The notes below the pieces were generated by a model, which was not told the origin of the DNA, made no database searches, and was given only the letters and a program-made list of their open reading frames with translations. The translations under genes were made by a program, and so were the position numbers. Below, piece by piece: positions 1 to 9,198 of a DNA stretch of 64,000 bases; the stretch's first letter is position 1, and every line of letters starts with the position of its first letter. The stretch spans positions 201,579 to 265,578 of the forward strand of contig NZ_MCVI01000021.1 in the NCBI RefSeq assembly GCF_002873135.1, given 5' to 3'. Source of the DNA: Shewanella sp. 10N.286.48.A6 (GTDB lineage: Bacteria; Pseudomonadota; Gammaproteobacteria; Enterobacterales; Shewanellaceae).

Positions 1-189
1 GACTGGTTCAGTTTATCGCTAATGATTTGTTCAACTGACATAACAAACTCTTTATAACTACATTTTAAAGTTTGAAGACTACTGCTTAACTCCCCATAAA
101 TCAAACTAGCCAGTCGGCAATCTGATTTAAGTGGCAATTTTAGTTAACAATGCAAGCTAACCTAGTAAGTTAAAGATTACGCTGATGAA

Positions 190-858
190 TTATCCCTTCA
201 ATTGATGATAGCCGACAATTAACTGCCTAAAGGTTAGATTTAACCGACAGCTCTTAACCTTTAAACGCTTTGGTACTGCATGCTGCCACTGTGATTGCAT
301 CCCTTGATGCATAATGAGTAAATCACCGCTTTCAAGCTCAACGTTTTGTTTTATATTGAGGCTTTTATGCCGTAAGGCAAAAGTTCGACTGGCGCCAATA
401 CTGACTGACACAATTGCGCTATTGGCTACTATTTCAGGCTCATCATCACTATGCCAGCCCATAGAATCTAAACCGTTTTGATAACGATTAACCAATACCC
501 CGTTGCAATTAAACTGCAGTTCATCCCGCAGCCGCTGCCTTAAATCTGCTAATAAGTGTGGCCAAGGCTGCGGTGAAATTAATAAAGAAGAATATTGATA
601 TTCACAACCAGGATCAGCAAACCATACTTGAGCGCGAGGGATAGGATGCTGTTTACCAAAAAGCGTAATTATCGGTTTTTCAAAGGGGTAGCTATCGGCA
701 TCGGCTAGCAACTGTTGCTGCTCCCCGCGTGATAAAAAGCCCTTTATATACGTTATTGGCGCAGTTATTGGCGCGCCATGGCTCTTGGATTTAGCGCAGG
801 GGCTATTTTGATTGTCACTGCTGTGCTGATCAGATAATTTAAACTCGATTTGTTTCAC
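190..858 (-). CDS. AlkB-family 2OG-Fe(II) dioxygenase (DNA/RNA alkylation repair)
   Basis: Predicted oxidative demethylase that removes alkyl groups from nucleic-acid bases using Fe(II) and 2-oxoglutarate. The protein shows the family iron ligands: HxD in MGWHSDDEPE and a distal His in WQHAVPK, followed by the 2-oxoglutarate-binding Arg region RLNLTFR. The PRAQVWFAD and YQYSS segments resemble the nucleotide-recognition lid of ALKBH2-like enzymes. I chose the GTG at 858 because AGGAGG lies six bases upstream (865-870). A longer reading from GTG 909 is open but lacks such a site. The product is about 222 residues, close to E. coli AlkB. It stands alone, with no ada-like partner in view. The family call is firm; the preferred substrate is unknown. 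Confidence 0.88.
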   Translation of the reverse strand: MKQIEFKLSDQHSSDNQNSPCAKSKSHGAPITAPITYIKGFLSRGEQQQLLADADSYPFEKPIITLFGKQHPIPRAQVWFADPGCEYQYSSLLISPQPWPHLLADLRQRLRDELQFNCNGVLVNRYQNGLDSMGWHSDDEPEIVANSAIVSVSIGASRTFALRHKSLNIKQNVELESGDLLIMHQGMQSQWQHAVPKRLKVKSCRLNLTFRQLIVGYHQLKG

Positions 859-1134
859 CCCCGCCCTCCTTTTGCCTCTTAAAGAGAGGCTAACGTTGAC
901 AACCGACACTTTGTGACTAATCCTTTAGTATATCAATACATTATTTTACACTTTTCTAACATTAACTCACTAAACTTTATGAGAGCCTAAAATTACAACG
1001 TAAGCTGTTTTATTAAGCTAGGTGAACCGCCTTAATGTTTATCCCAACACCGTCATTGCAGCAGCGCCGCCACTATCTTATCGGCGGTTTTAGCACTGTT
1101 AGTCTATAAAAGATAAAGGTAGTTTATTGCACTT

Positions 1135-2886
1135 ATGAAATGGATATTGGATCTGCTTGTCAATCTAAGTATTATGTTCTGCTTAAGCATTGCCATGTTC
1201 AACATCAGCAATGCCCATGCTGAAAAGCTCAACTTAACTGAGACTTACACCGCGCCAATAGGCCAATCTATAGGGTATTACACCGAAACAGATCGTATTA
1301 ACGCATCGCAAGCTTATCAATTATTCCGTAATGGCCACTTCCAGTCAGGCAGCGAGGAAATTAGCAACTACGGCATCGGCTCTAACCCTGTATGGATTAG
1401 TCTATCCATTAATAATCCAACTCAAACTCTGATAAACCGCATCATCCACTTTGATAATTACTGGCTCGATGAAGTCAGTGCTTATTGGCTAAGCTCAGAT
1501 AGAATTGCTCATTTTGAGCACCAAGGTGATCTATCGCTATTTTATAAACAACCGACTTTTCAACCCAGCTATAATTTTCAATATAGCTATCCACCAGGTA
1601 TAACCACGGTATTAATTAGGCTTCAAACCTTAGATGCCATGGTCATTCCGGTATATTTATTTGATGAAAGCCAAAGCGCTCAAAACAGTATATTTAACTC
1701 CTATAGTTACGGTTTTTTATACGGCGCGATTATTGCGCTGCTGGTTTATAACTTTATTTTATTTTTAGGCTTACGTCTGAGAAGCTACTTTTACTACTGC
1801 CTATACCTGCTTAACTTTCTAATATTAAATATGGCATATAGCGGTCATGGTTCGTTATGGCTTTGGCCAAATTCGCCTTATTGGCAACAATGGGCTGTGC
1901 CAATCCTTATGGTCACCTTCTGCTCCAGTGGCATTGTATTCGCGTGCCACTTTTTACGTCTGCGATATCAACTGCCGCTATTACATAAGATCTTAAAAAG
2001 CTTATGCGTACTTTTTCCAATATTGATGCTGTTGGCAGTGATACTGCAAGACCGAGTATTAGGGTTGATTTTTGCTTTTGATTTGATGCTGTTATTCAGT
2101 GGCTTGATGATTGTATTAGGGGTGCTGTCATTAAATTTCGGCAATATTTCCGCACGGTTATTTTTACTGGCTTCAATATCATCAATGATAGGTATTGCCA
2201 TAACCGCGCTTGCGGTGTGGTCATATATTCCATTTAATGACTTTACTTATCGCGCTGCTGAAATAGGGGTAGGTATTGATGTACTTTTACTGGCATTAGC
2301 ATTAACTGAGCGATTTAGACGAATCGAAAATGAAAAACTGATCGCAGAAAAGATGGCTCAAATGGATCCGTTAACCCTGCTTAATAATCGCCGCGCTTTT
2401 TACCAATTAGTGGAGCCGCAATTTAATCAAGCCAATGGCACTATGGAATCGCCGAGTAATACCCCTTCTATCGTAATGATTGATATCGATAAGTTTAAAG
2501 ATATTAATGATAAATATGGGCATATTTTTGGTGATTTAGTCTTGGTTAAAGTCGCATCTATCATTAGAGATACCCTACGAAAAAATGATATTGTGGCGCG
2601 CTGGGGTGGCGAAGAGTTTATTGTTTTTTTACCGCAAACGGCTGCACAAGAGGCCGATAGTTTAGCAATGCGGATTTGTGAAAATATTGCCAAACTCAAT
2701 TTGCAGCACCAACACGTTAAAGTGCAGGTTACAGCCAGTATTGGCATAGTGACCAGTAATGCTGAAATCTATCAATTACCAGCCTTAATTGAGCAAGCCG
2801 ATAAACACCTATATCAAGCTAAACGAGCCGGCAGAAACAGAATATGTAATAGTGAACAGGCATTAACCCATAGCGTCGCCAGTTAA
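1135..2886 (+). CDS. 7TMR-DISM membrane diguanylate cyclase (GGDEF)
   Basis: Predicted to make cyclic di-GMP in response to an extracytoplasmic signal. Residues 1-29 form a signal peptide. Residues about 30-180 match the periplasmic 7TMR-DISM sensory domain. Roughly seven hydrophobic segments follow (about 185-395), then a short linker and a GGDEF domain. The catalytic motif is GGEEF at residues 491-495, an active variant, preceded by the expected DPLT, NRRAF and DIDKFKxIND motifs. I did not see a clear RxxD inhibitory site. Its last 24 bases overlap the end of the convergent regulator gene on the minus strand. Confidence 0.9.
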   Translation: MKWILDLLVNLSIMFCLSIAMFNISNAHAEKLNLTETYTAPIGQSIGYYTETDRINASQAYQLFRNGHFQSGSEEISNYGIGSNPVWISLSINNPTQTLINRIIHFDNYWLDEVSAYWLSSDRIAHFEHQGDLSLFYKQPTFQPSYNFQYSYPPGITTVLIRLQTLDAMVIPVYLFDESQSAQNSIFNSYSYGFLYGAIIALLVYNFILFLGLRLRSYFYYCLYLLNFLILNMAYSGHGSLWLWPNSPYWQQWAVPILMVTFCSSGIVFACHFLRLRYQLPLLHKILKSLCVLFPILMLLAVILQDRVLGLIFAFDLMLLFSGLMIVLGVLSLNFGNISARLFLLASISSMIGIAITALAVWSYIPFNDFTYRAAEIGVGIDVLLLALALTERFRRIENEKLIAEKMAQMDPLTLLNNRRAFYQLVEPQFNQANGTMESPSNTPSIVMIDIDKFKDINDKYGHIFGDLVLVKVASIIRDTLRKNDIVARWGGEEFIVFLPQTAAQEADSLAMRICENIAKLNLQHQHVKVQVTASIGIVTSNAEIYQLPALIEQADKHLYQAKRAGRNRICNSEQALTHSVAS

Positions 2887-3219
2887 AGATAGCTCAAGTG
2901 CTAATGTAATTTTATCAAAATGACTGTTTACCCAAGCTCCATTAATCGGCCCCCAATCCAGCAGCTGATAAAAACCCGCATTGTGTCTTTGCCCCTGCTG
3001 TACAAATTGCACATCAATGCCAATGTCAGTGAAAGCTGCTATGGTGTCTTGCAAGGTGCGTCTTGGCATTTGGGTCTGCTTTTGTAATGACAACAAATTA
3101 TGCTGTTGCTGCTCAATGAGTCCCGCCAAATAGATTTTACGTAAAAACGCTTTTTGCGCTTTAGAGACAGGTCGCACTAAAAATCCATTATTCGCCGCTG
3201 CAGCAGTTACTTTTTCCAT
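2863..3219 (-). CDS. Small winged-helix-like putative regulator
   Basis: A protein of about 118 residues that looks like a single winged helix-turn-helix domain: two helices rich in Leu and Gln, then QMPRRTLQDTIAAF as a likely recognition helix, then a beta wing around VQFVQQGQRHNAGFYQL. No effector domain is visible. I prefer the ATG at 3219 because GGA and TTGAG lie just upstream; the in-frame ATG at 3234 has no ribosome binding site. The gene converges on the diguanylate cyclase gene and overlaps its last 24 bases. DNA binding is inferred from the fold pattern only. Confidence 0.6.
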   Translation of the reverse strand: MEKVTAAAANNGFLVRPVSKAQKAFLRKIYLAGLIEQQQHNLLSLQKQTQMPRRTLQDTIAAFTDIGIDVQFVQQGQRHNAGFYQLLDWGPINGAWVNSHFDKITLALELSLTGDAMG

Positions 3220-3313
3220 ATTACTCAATCCCATATACTATATAAGCTTAAAGTAATGGATTATGAGTGGTTAAGAAAGACTAATCGACACTTATTATTC
3301 ATCAACCTCTACC

Positions 3314-3358
3314 AATCAAGCTTTTAGTAATCAAGCTTTTAGTAAACAAGCTTTTAGC
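3314..3358. repeat. Three tandem 15-bp repeats upstream of the bPH2 operon
   Basis: Three consecutive 15-base units based on AATCAAGCTTTTAGT (two identical, the third with two changes) lie 37 bases upstream of the first bPH2 gene. Each unit holds AAGCTT. They may be a regulatory site or a slippage product; the sequence alone does not decide. Confidence 0.75.
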
Positions 3359-3394
3359 AAACAGTTGCGACTAACTTAGCAAAAGGATTTATAT

Positions 3395-4147
3395 ATGTCG
3401 GCCACACCAGAATCAGATGTGACAGTAGCTAGCACCTCAGAAAAACTGCTCATAGCTGAGGCAAAGTGGCAGAGCTATACAGAAGTGACATTAACCAAGG
3501 TAGATAAAAACTACCCGAAGCAAATATTCAGCCAAAGCATTGGGCTGTTACTGTTAATATTAGCCGCGTTAGTTGTCGTCATGACATTAAACCAAGCCTT
3601 AGGGCGTAATGAATACCTCATCATTAGTGGAGTATTGATTGCCGGAGTCGTGCTGACATTGATCCGCTTTTTGGCGGCTAAAAAGTTGCGCTACGGCGTA
3701 CTTGAACATGAAATATTAATACGCCAAGGCTTATGGTGGATAAAGACCACAGCTTTACCTTATAGCCGCTTGCAGCATGTGAGTTTGTCGCAAAACCCAT
3801 TGCAAAGGCGCTTCAACTTAGCCACCATAAAGTGCTTCAGTGCTGGCAGTGGCGCGGCAGAGATTTTCCTCCCGGGACTGAGCTTTACCTTGGCAGAAAA
3901 GTTAAGGCAGCACTTACTGAATAAAGCCTCTTATCATCAACAACCGCTCTCCTCAGATATAAGCTCTGACATAAGCTCTAATATAGGCTCTGGCATAAAC
4001 TCAGATACAAGCTCTAATATAAGCTCTAATTTAGGCTCCGACATAAGCTCTAATATAGGCTCTGACATAAGTTCAGATACAAGCTCAAATATAAGCCCTG
4101 CAATAAACACTGAAAAGCCGCTAACAAAAGAGGCCGCTGATGAGTAA
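3395..4147 (+). CDS. bPH2 (YdbS-like) membrane protein with repetitive tail
   Basis: Two transmembrane helices (about residues 48-90) are followed by a bacterial PH-like (bPH2) domain, residues about 95-175, with the family pattern ILIRQGLWWIKTTALPYSRLQHV. It matches the smaller partner of YdbS/YdbT pairs, which are integral membrane proteins of uncertain function. From about residue 187 the tail is low complexity (Ser, Asp, Asn, Ile), encoded by a 12-bp minisatellite. The ribosome site AAAGGA lies seven bases before the ATG. The end overlaps the start of the next gene by 8 bases, indicating translational coupling. Confidence 0.82.
   Translation: MSATPESDVTVASTSEKLLIAEAKWQSYTEVTLTKVDKNYPKQIFSQSIGLLLLILAALVVVMTLNQALGRNEYLIISGVLIAGVVLTLIRFLAAKKLRYGVLEHEILIRQGLWWIKTTALPYSRLQHVSLSQNPLQRRFNLATIKCFSAGSGAAEIFLPGLSFTLAEKLRQHLLNKASYHQQPLSSDISSDISSNIGSGINSDTSSNISSNLGSDISSNIGSDISSDTSSNISPAINTEKPLTKEAADE
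3956..4111 (+). repeat. 12-bp in-frame minisatellite (about 13 units)
   Basis: Thirteen consecutive, imperfect 12-base units of the type GATATAAGCTCT run inside the bPH2 gene. Each unit encodes four residues (for example SSDI, SSNI, GSGI), so gain or loss of units leaves the downstream frame intact. The period is exact throughout. Confidence 0.92.
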
Positions 4148-5816
4148 CCAGCCAAATGAGCCTCAAAAAGATAACAAGATTTCAGTAGCGCATTCTTCAC
4201 TGCAAACCTCTGAGAATCCTTCATCACAAGCAAAAAAAGCGACTTCAACGTCAAGCTCAAAATCCACTACAGCTGACAAAAATGTCAATGCCTTAACCCA
4301 GTGGCAATCGCTGTCTCCTTGGTCAATGCTAAGCTTTATTTTTGGCAGCGCAAAAGCCATTTTATCTAATGGTTACGCCATCATTCCAGTTGTGTATGCC
4401 GGTTGGCAGAGTGGTTTTGATTTACAAATGGGTCTACTCGGCTTTGTTGTAGCAATACTTTTACTGACTATATTCTCATTCATTCAATGGCGAACCTACC
4501 GCTTTAAGCTTTCAGGGCAACAACTCAATATTAAACGTGGGCTGTTTTTTACCCGTAAAGATGAAATCCCACTCAACAAAATTCAAAATATTCGTTACAG
4601 CCAGCCATTTTATTTCAAGCCATTTAAGCTCGGCACCTTAATCGTTGAAACTGCAGGCTCAAAAGATGACGAAGCGCATTTATCGGCGCTTGACTCAACC
4701 CAAGCCAGCAAGCTTAAACAGCAATTACTGCAACTCGCTCCCCAGCAGCTTGCAACTAATGACGCTGTCGATGAAATCAGCACTAAAAACACTGCCAATA
4801 GTGTTAACACACCTAGCGATAAAACCCACAACACGATTGTAGTGCGTAATTTAAAGCAGCTGATCCAATTCGGTTTTTACCAGAATAATTTGATTTGGTT
4901 TGCGGTGATAGCAGGCCCCATAATGGGACAAATTAAATGGGAGCAGATAGTCGAGCTTCCTATTATTCAACAATTTTGGAGCGCTGTTGTCAGCTATAGC
5001 GGCCCAAGTATTGCTCTACAAGCCATTGCCATTATGCTGACATTGTTGTTGGTATATTGCCTGTTTTCAATAATTTCTATTGTGGCGGCAGTACTTAAAT
5101 ATCATCCTTATACATTAGAAAAACAGCAACAAACCCTGCAGCGCAGCGGCGGGGTGATCTCCCACCAGCAAGACGCATTAGCTATTCGCCGAGTGCAGCT
5201 AGTGCACTTTAGTCAGCCATTTTTAGCTAAATTATTAGGCTTATGGACACTGTATTTTAAGCAGGTTAAAGGCCAAGAGGTTGAGCAAAAAACTACTGAG
5301 CATATGTTACTGCCCAGCGTTAAAACTGCAGAGATTGCTGCAATATTGGCGCAAATACCGCAATTAGCAGGCGGGACAACTAATATCCCAGCGCGATACC
5401 AAGCTATTGCTTTGGCATGGTTTTTAAGACGCGGCTTGTTAATGTACATTCCAGCGCTATTAATTTTAATCTTTACCGGCTTAAATCCGATCTCTGAAGT
5501 GGCTTTATTGATTGCTACTGCGGTTATGGGACTAACATTTTTGCGGTACAAGCAGTGGGGCTATGTGATTGAAGATGAAGTGTTATGGCAACATAGCGGC
5601 TTATTTGGCCACCATTGGAAACGGATCCCTTATGAAAAAATACAGCACGTATCTATCACCCAAACAAAAGGGCAACAACGCAGCGGTCATGCCTATATCG
5701 AAATTGGCCTAGCTAGCGGCAGCTTAACTCTGCCCTATATCGCTGAAAAAGATGCCTTATTCATTGCCGAAAAAGCCATGCAAACCATTAAGCAAGATTA
5801 CCGTAATTGGATATAA
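4140..5816 (+). CDS. bPH2 (YdbT-like) multi-pass membrane protein
   Basis: Larger partner of the preceding gene. An N-terminal Ser/Lys-rich segment (1-55) is followed by helix pairs near residues 60-115, 235-320 and 420-460. Each pair precedes a bPH2 module: about 120-190 (RGLFFTRKDEIPLNKIQNI), 325-395 (RSGGVISHQQDALAIRRVQ) and 470-550 (HSGLFGHHWKRIPYEKIQHV). Three modules in about 558 residues is the usual YdbT layout. The reading frame starts 8 bases inside the previous gene. Family membership is clear; a biochemical role is not established. Confidence 0.82.
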   Translation: MSNQPNEPQKDNKISVAHSSLQTSENPSSQAKKATSTSSSKSTTADKNVNALTQWQSLSPWSMLSFIFGSAKAILSNGYAIIPVVYAGWQSGFDLQMGLLGFVVAILLLTIFSFIQWRTYRFKLSGQQLNIKRGLFFTRKDEIPLNKIQNIRYSQPFYFKPFKLGTLIVETAGSKDDEAHLSALDSTQASKLKQQLLQLAPQQLATNDAVDEISTKNTANSVNTPSDKTHNTIVVRNLKQLIQFGFYQNNLIWFAVIAGPIMGQIKWEQIVELPIIQQFWSAVVSYSGPSIALQAIAIMLTLLLVYCLFSIISIVAAVLKYHPYTLEKQQQTLQRSGGVISHQQDALAIRRVQLVHFSQPFLAKLLGLWTLYFKQVKGQEVEQKTTEHMLLPSVKTAEIAAILAQIPQLAGGTTNIPARYQAIALAWFLRRGLLMYIPALLILIFTGLNPISEVALLIATAVMGLTFLRYKQWGYVIEDEVLWQHSGLFGHHWKRIPYEKIQHVSITQTKGQQRSGHAYIEIGLASGSLTLPYIAEKDALFIAEKAMQTIKQDYRNWI

Positions 5817-5890
5817 ACGCTTATCTTAATGGCATATTGGCTAATGAAGAATAACTAATAGCGGGCACTAAATGATCAACCAATGCGAGT

Positions 5891-5922
5891 TAGCGCTAGT
5901 TAGCACTTGTTAACTAGCGCTA
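5891..5922. terminator. Hairpin between convergent bPH2 and usp genes
   Basis: A perfect 12-bp stem (TAGCGCTAGTTA and its complement) with an 8-base loop lies between the two convergent transcripts and touches the last codon of the usp gene. There is no strong T-run, so a bidirectional or factor-dependent terminator is likely. Confidence 0.5.
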
Positions 5923-6351
5923 CTTAACTACTAGCACAGGACAACTGGCCTGATTAGCCACCTCTTCAGCAACATTACTGTGCAGAAAATGCGCTAGACC
6001 ACTGCGTCCATGGCTGGCAATCACCACCATACCAATGTCGCCTTTGTTGGCCTCATCGACAATTTCCTCAATGGCATCACCACGCCTAATTACGGTTTCG
6101 ACCTTCAAGTCAGTATTTAAATCAGCAAGTAAATTTTGCATTTTGGTGGCTGCAGCCTCTTCCATGCTTTTAGCGAGTTCCTCAGGAGTAATAGCCAAAA
6201 TCATGTAGTTCTCGTCACCAAGGGGCTGAGAAACCACATGTAAAATACGAATACCCACTTCATATAAATTGGCCATTTCAATGGCATATCGCAGCGCATG
6301 GGATGCCGTTTCAGAAAAATCTGTTGGCCATAATATTGAACGTGAACGCAT
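5920..6351 (-). CDS. Universal stress protein, UspA family
   Basis: A 143-residue single Usp domain, the usual length. The start is typical (SILWPTDFSETASHALRYA), with the strand-one Asp. The C-terminal ATP-binding signature VIASHGRSGLAHFLHSNVAEEV fits the G-2x-G-9x-G(S/T)-like pattern, followed by the terminal PVLVVK strand. Such proteins act in the cytoplasm under stress, often in microaerobic conditions. The promoter lies in the 380-bp spacer shared with the divergent aldehyde dehydrogenase; an FNR-like site is noted there. The exact physiological role is unknown. Confidence 0.9.
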   Translation of the reverse strand: MRSRSILWPTDFSETASHALRYAIEMANLYEVGIRILHVVSQPLGDENYMILAITPEELAKSMEEAAATKMQNLLADLNTDLKVETVIRRGDAIEEIVDEANKGDIGMVVIASHGRSGLAHFLHSNVAEEVANQASCPVLVVK

Positions 6352-6604
6352 GTGAGTTCCTCCTGTAGATAAAATAAGTGAGCTTTAGCATTAAACAAAC
6401 TTATCCCACTTATTTAAGTAAATATAGCTAGCGGTATAAAGTAAACTAAAAGTATGAACAATTTCAGTCACTTTTCCATAAGCATCATCACTGTAATCAT
6501 GACCATAGTTATAAAAAATAACCATCGTTAACATGATAGTTTCAGATACAAACTACTTAAATATCCTCCTAATTAAAGTGTAGTGCAAATAGTAAAAAAC
6601 CACC

Positions 6605-6618
6605 TTGACCCAGCTCAA
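6605..6618. promoter_or_regulatory. Candidate FNR/Crp-type site
   Basis: TTGACCCAGCTCAA matches the FNR/EtrA consensus TTGAT-N4-ATCAA at 8 of 10 conserved positions. It lies between usp and the aldehyde dehydrogenase gene. One such match can arise by chance. Confidence 0.35.
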
Positions 6619-6659
6619 GAATCCAAAGGCTTGCAATTAGACCTAACTCAGCACATACT

Positions 6660-6681
6660 AAACCGACTAATCAGTCGGTTT
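6660..6681. promoter_or_regulatory. Candidate TetR operator upstream of aldehyde dehydrogenase
   Basis: A perfect 9-bp inverted repeat (AAACCGACT, 4-base centre, AGTCGGTTT) lies 52 bases before the aldehyde dehydrogenase start. Operators of the ACCGACT...AGTCGGT type are common for TetR-family repressors, and a TetR gene follows the enzyme. It is followed by a T-run on the plus strand, so terminator activity is an alternative. Confidence 0.6.
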
Positions 6682-6733
6682 TTTTTAATTTATTGAAATG
6701 ATGTCAGTATCAATATCACTCTAGGAGCGCTTT

Positions 6734-8158
6734 ATGAATATGGCCGCTAACAATGTTCAGCAAAGTCCATTACAACAATTACTTCAGCAGCAACGCCAAG
6801 CCTATCAGTCAATGCCTGCGCCTAGTTACCAATCCAGAGTTGATAAACTCAATAAACTCAAAGCCGGGTTGCTCAGTTATAGTGAGCAATTTGTTAGTGC
6901 ATTAGCCACAGATTATGGCCATCGCTCAGCCAATGACACCATGATTTCAGACATCATGCCTTGTGTGAATAACATCAACTACAGTCTGAAACATCTAAAA
7001 TCATGGATGAAACCCAATAAACGCCATGCCGGGTTATTACTGTCCCCTTCTTCGGTCACAGTGCATTACCAACCCCTTGGCGTTGTTGGCATAATCGTGC
7101 CGTGGAATTTCCCAGTCATGCTGGCTGTTGGCCCGTTAATTACCGCCATTGCGGCAGGTAATCGCGCCATGCTTAAAATGTCAGAATTTACCCCAGCCAC
7201 CAACCAAGTATTGATTCGCTTATTAGCAGAGATATTTAGCCAAGATGAAGTGGTCGTAGTGGAAGGCGAAGCCGATGTTGCCGCGCAATTCTCAGCCCTA
7301 CCCTTTGACCACCTATTATTTACAGGTTCTACAACAGTGGGTCGCCATGTCATGCGCGCAGCTGCTGATAACCTCACCCCAGTGACTCTTGAGCTAGGCG
7401 GTAAGTCACCAGTCATTGTAGCGCCTGATATTGATATCGATACTGCTGTTGAGCGCCTTATTTACGGTAAGTGTTTAAATGCAGGCCAAATCTGCGTCGC
7501 ACCCGATTATATTTTATGTCCAGAAGACAAAATCGATGCGCTAATCAGTGCCTACAAAACTCGTTTTAATAACATGTACCCAGATTTTGCCAGTAATGAA
7601 GACTATGGCAATGTGATTAACCAGCGCCAATACAGTCGCTTACTCGCGGTACTTGATGACGCCAAACAAAAAGGCGCGACCATTCACCCAGCGACTGAGT
7701 TCAACATTGATAGCGAAATACGTAAATTACCAACACAGCTAGTGACCAATGTCAGTGCAGATATGGCCATTATGCAACAAGAAATCTTCGGGCCATTACT
7801 GCCGATAATCGGGTATAAAGACCTTGATGAAGCCATTGAATATATCAATAACAATGAACGCCCATTAGCGCTTTATATCATGAGTTTTAACAGTCAAACC
7901 CAGCAAAATATTATCCAACAAACTCACTCTGGCGGCGTATGTATTAACGAAACTATCTTCCATGTGGCAGCCGATGACGCGCCGTTTGGCGGCATTGGTC
8001 CATCAGGTATGGGCCATTATCACGGTAAAGAAGGCTTTTTGACTTTTAGCCATGCGAAAACGGTGTTAAAAAGCGGCAAGTTCAATTCAGGTTTACTGGT
8101 GCACCCGCCTTATGGCACTAAAATCCAAGCCTTGTTGATGAAGTTTTTCTTACGCTAA
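6734..8158 (+). CDS. Aldehyde dehydrogenase, coniferyl-aldehyde-type
   Basis: NAD(P)-dependent oxidation of an aldehyde to a carboxylate. At 474 residues it belongs to the shorter ALDH group that includes coniferyl aldehyde and fatty aldehyde dehydrogenases. Visible motifs are the Rossmann loop FTGSTTVGRHVM, the catalytic-glutamate motif LELGGKSP and the nucleophile Cys254 in GQICVAPDY. The C-terminal hydrophobic tail (ALLMKFFLR) resembles membrane-proximal members. TAGGAG lies six bases before the ATG. The TetR gene 153 bases downstream and the palindrome upstream suggest aldehyde-responsive autoregulation. The substrate is not shown by sequence. Confidence 0.88.
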   Translation: MNMAANNVQQSPLQQLLQQQRQAYQSMPAPSYQSRVDKLNKLKAGLLSYSEQFVSALATDYGHRSANDTMISDIMPCVNNINYSLKHLKSWMKPNKRHAGLLLSPSSVTVHYQPLGVVGIIVPWNFPVMLAVGPLITAIAAGNRAMLKMSEFTPATNQVLIRLLAEIFSQDEVVVVEGEADVAAQFSALPFDHLLFTGSTTVGRHVMRAAADNLTPVTLELGGKSPVIVAPDIDIDTAVERLIYGKCLNAGQICVAPDYILCPEDKIDALISAYKTRFNNMYPDFASNEDYGNVINQRQYSRLLAVLDDAKQKGATIHPATEFNIDSEIRKLPTQLVTNVSADMAIMQQEIFGPLLPIIGYKDLDEAIEYINNNERPLALYIMSFNSQTQQNIIQQTHSGGVCINETIFHVAADDAPFGGIGPSGMGHYHGKEGFLTFSHAKTVLKSGKFNSGLLVHPPYGTKIQALLMKFFLR

Positions 8159-8311
8159 TGCGCTAGATAAATGCCAATAATTGAGTGTGCGATTATCGCC
8201 TTGGTGATAAACTCGCACGCTCAAAATCCCGATTAATAAATCGCTCATTCATCAACACTCCTTTAATAAAGAGCCCATTAATAAATAGCTCATTGAAAAT
8301 ACGAACAGCAT

Positions 8312-8923
8312 ATGACCCAAACTGTAGCCAACAAAAAACCTAAAGTAGACAAGAAACAAGCGATACTCGATAGCGCTTTACAGCTATTTGTTGAGCAAGG
8401 GTTTCATGGCACATCCACCGCATCCATCGCTAAAAAAGCCACTGTCGCCACTGGGACATTATTTCATCACTTTCCCAGTAAAGATGATTTACTCAATCAT
8501 TTATTTGTTTCAATTAAACAAGAATTTGCTGATGACATTACTCAAGCATTGTCCACCTTTGACAATGCTGGCGAAGATTTAAAAACCGATGCCGAATACC
8601 TTTGGCAACAAGCGATTGATTGGGCCTTAAAGCACCCTATTAAGCAGCGCTTCTTTTTGCAATTTTCTATGTCCAGCGACATTGATGCGGCAATTCGCGG
8701 TCAAGCCATGAACGGTATTTTGCATTTTGTAGTGCAGCTTATTAGTAAAGGCCAGCAACAAAAGATTATTGCTGATTTTCCAGTTGCGCTAATGCTTGAA
8801 AACTGTCACGGCCAATACCTTGCCGCTATTCGCTACTTTACTGACAACCCGCAATGGGGCAATGACCCAAGCCAGCGCCAAGCAAGCTTTGAATTATTTT
8901 GGCGCTCAATGAAAGCTCAGTAA
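8312..8923 (+). CDS. TetR/AcrR-family transcriptional regulator
   Basis: A 203-residue protein with the N-terminal TetR helix-turn-helix (residues about 15-62: KQAILDSALQLF, then GTSTASIAKKATVATGTLFHHF as turn and recognition helix) and an all-helical ligand domain. It follows the aldehyde dehydrogenase gene in the same direction and probably controls it through the inverted repeat at 6660-6681. The ligand is unknown. No strong ribosome binding site precedes the ATG, in keeping with modest repressor synthesis. Confidence 0.88.
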   Translation: MTQTVANKKPKVDKKQAILDSALQLFVEQGFHGTSTASIAKKATVATGTLFHHFPSKDDLLNHLFVSIKQEFADDITQALSTFDNAGEDLKTDAEYLWQQAIDWALKHPIKQRFFLQFSMSSDIDAAIRGQAMNGILHFVVQLISKGQQQKIIADFPVALMLENCHGQYLAAIRYFTDNPQWGNDPSQRQASFELFWRSMKAQ

Positions 8924-9198
8924 TCTACTTTTATATTCAAAACCTCCTTTAAAGCCAGTTAGCTGATGACTGGCGAAAGGTGCTAAGCCTTAACCACGAA
9001 CCGCTTCAGCAAATCTCTTTCGGCTCCAACCATACAATTGACCCAAGCATGCACTAGATCCAACTATACATTTAATAACAAAATATTATTATCTTTATAA
9101 AATTTGATAATTTTATTAAATCATTACTTCGCCCTATACTTCTTCCATCAAAACGAACAAGCAACAACTTAGCAATTAACGTATAAGGCGAGATTATT

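Noticed and set aside
6660..6681. Treating the palindrome only as a terminator
   Set aside because: No gene ends upstream on the plus strand within 840 bases, so an operator is the better reading.
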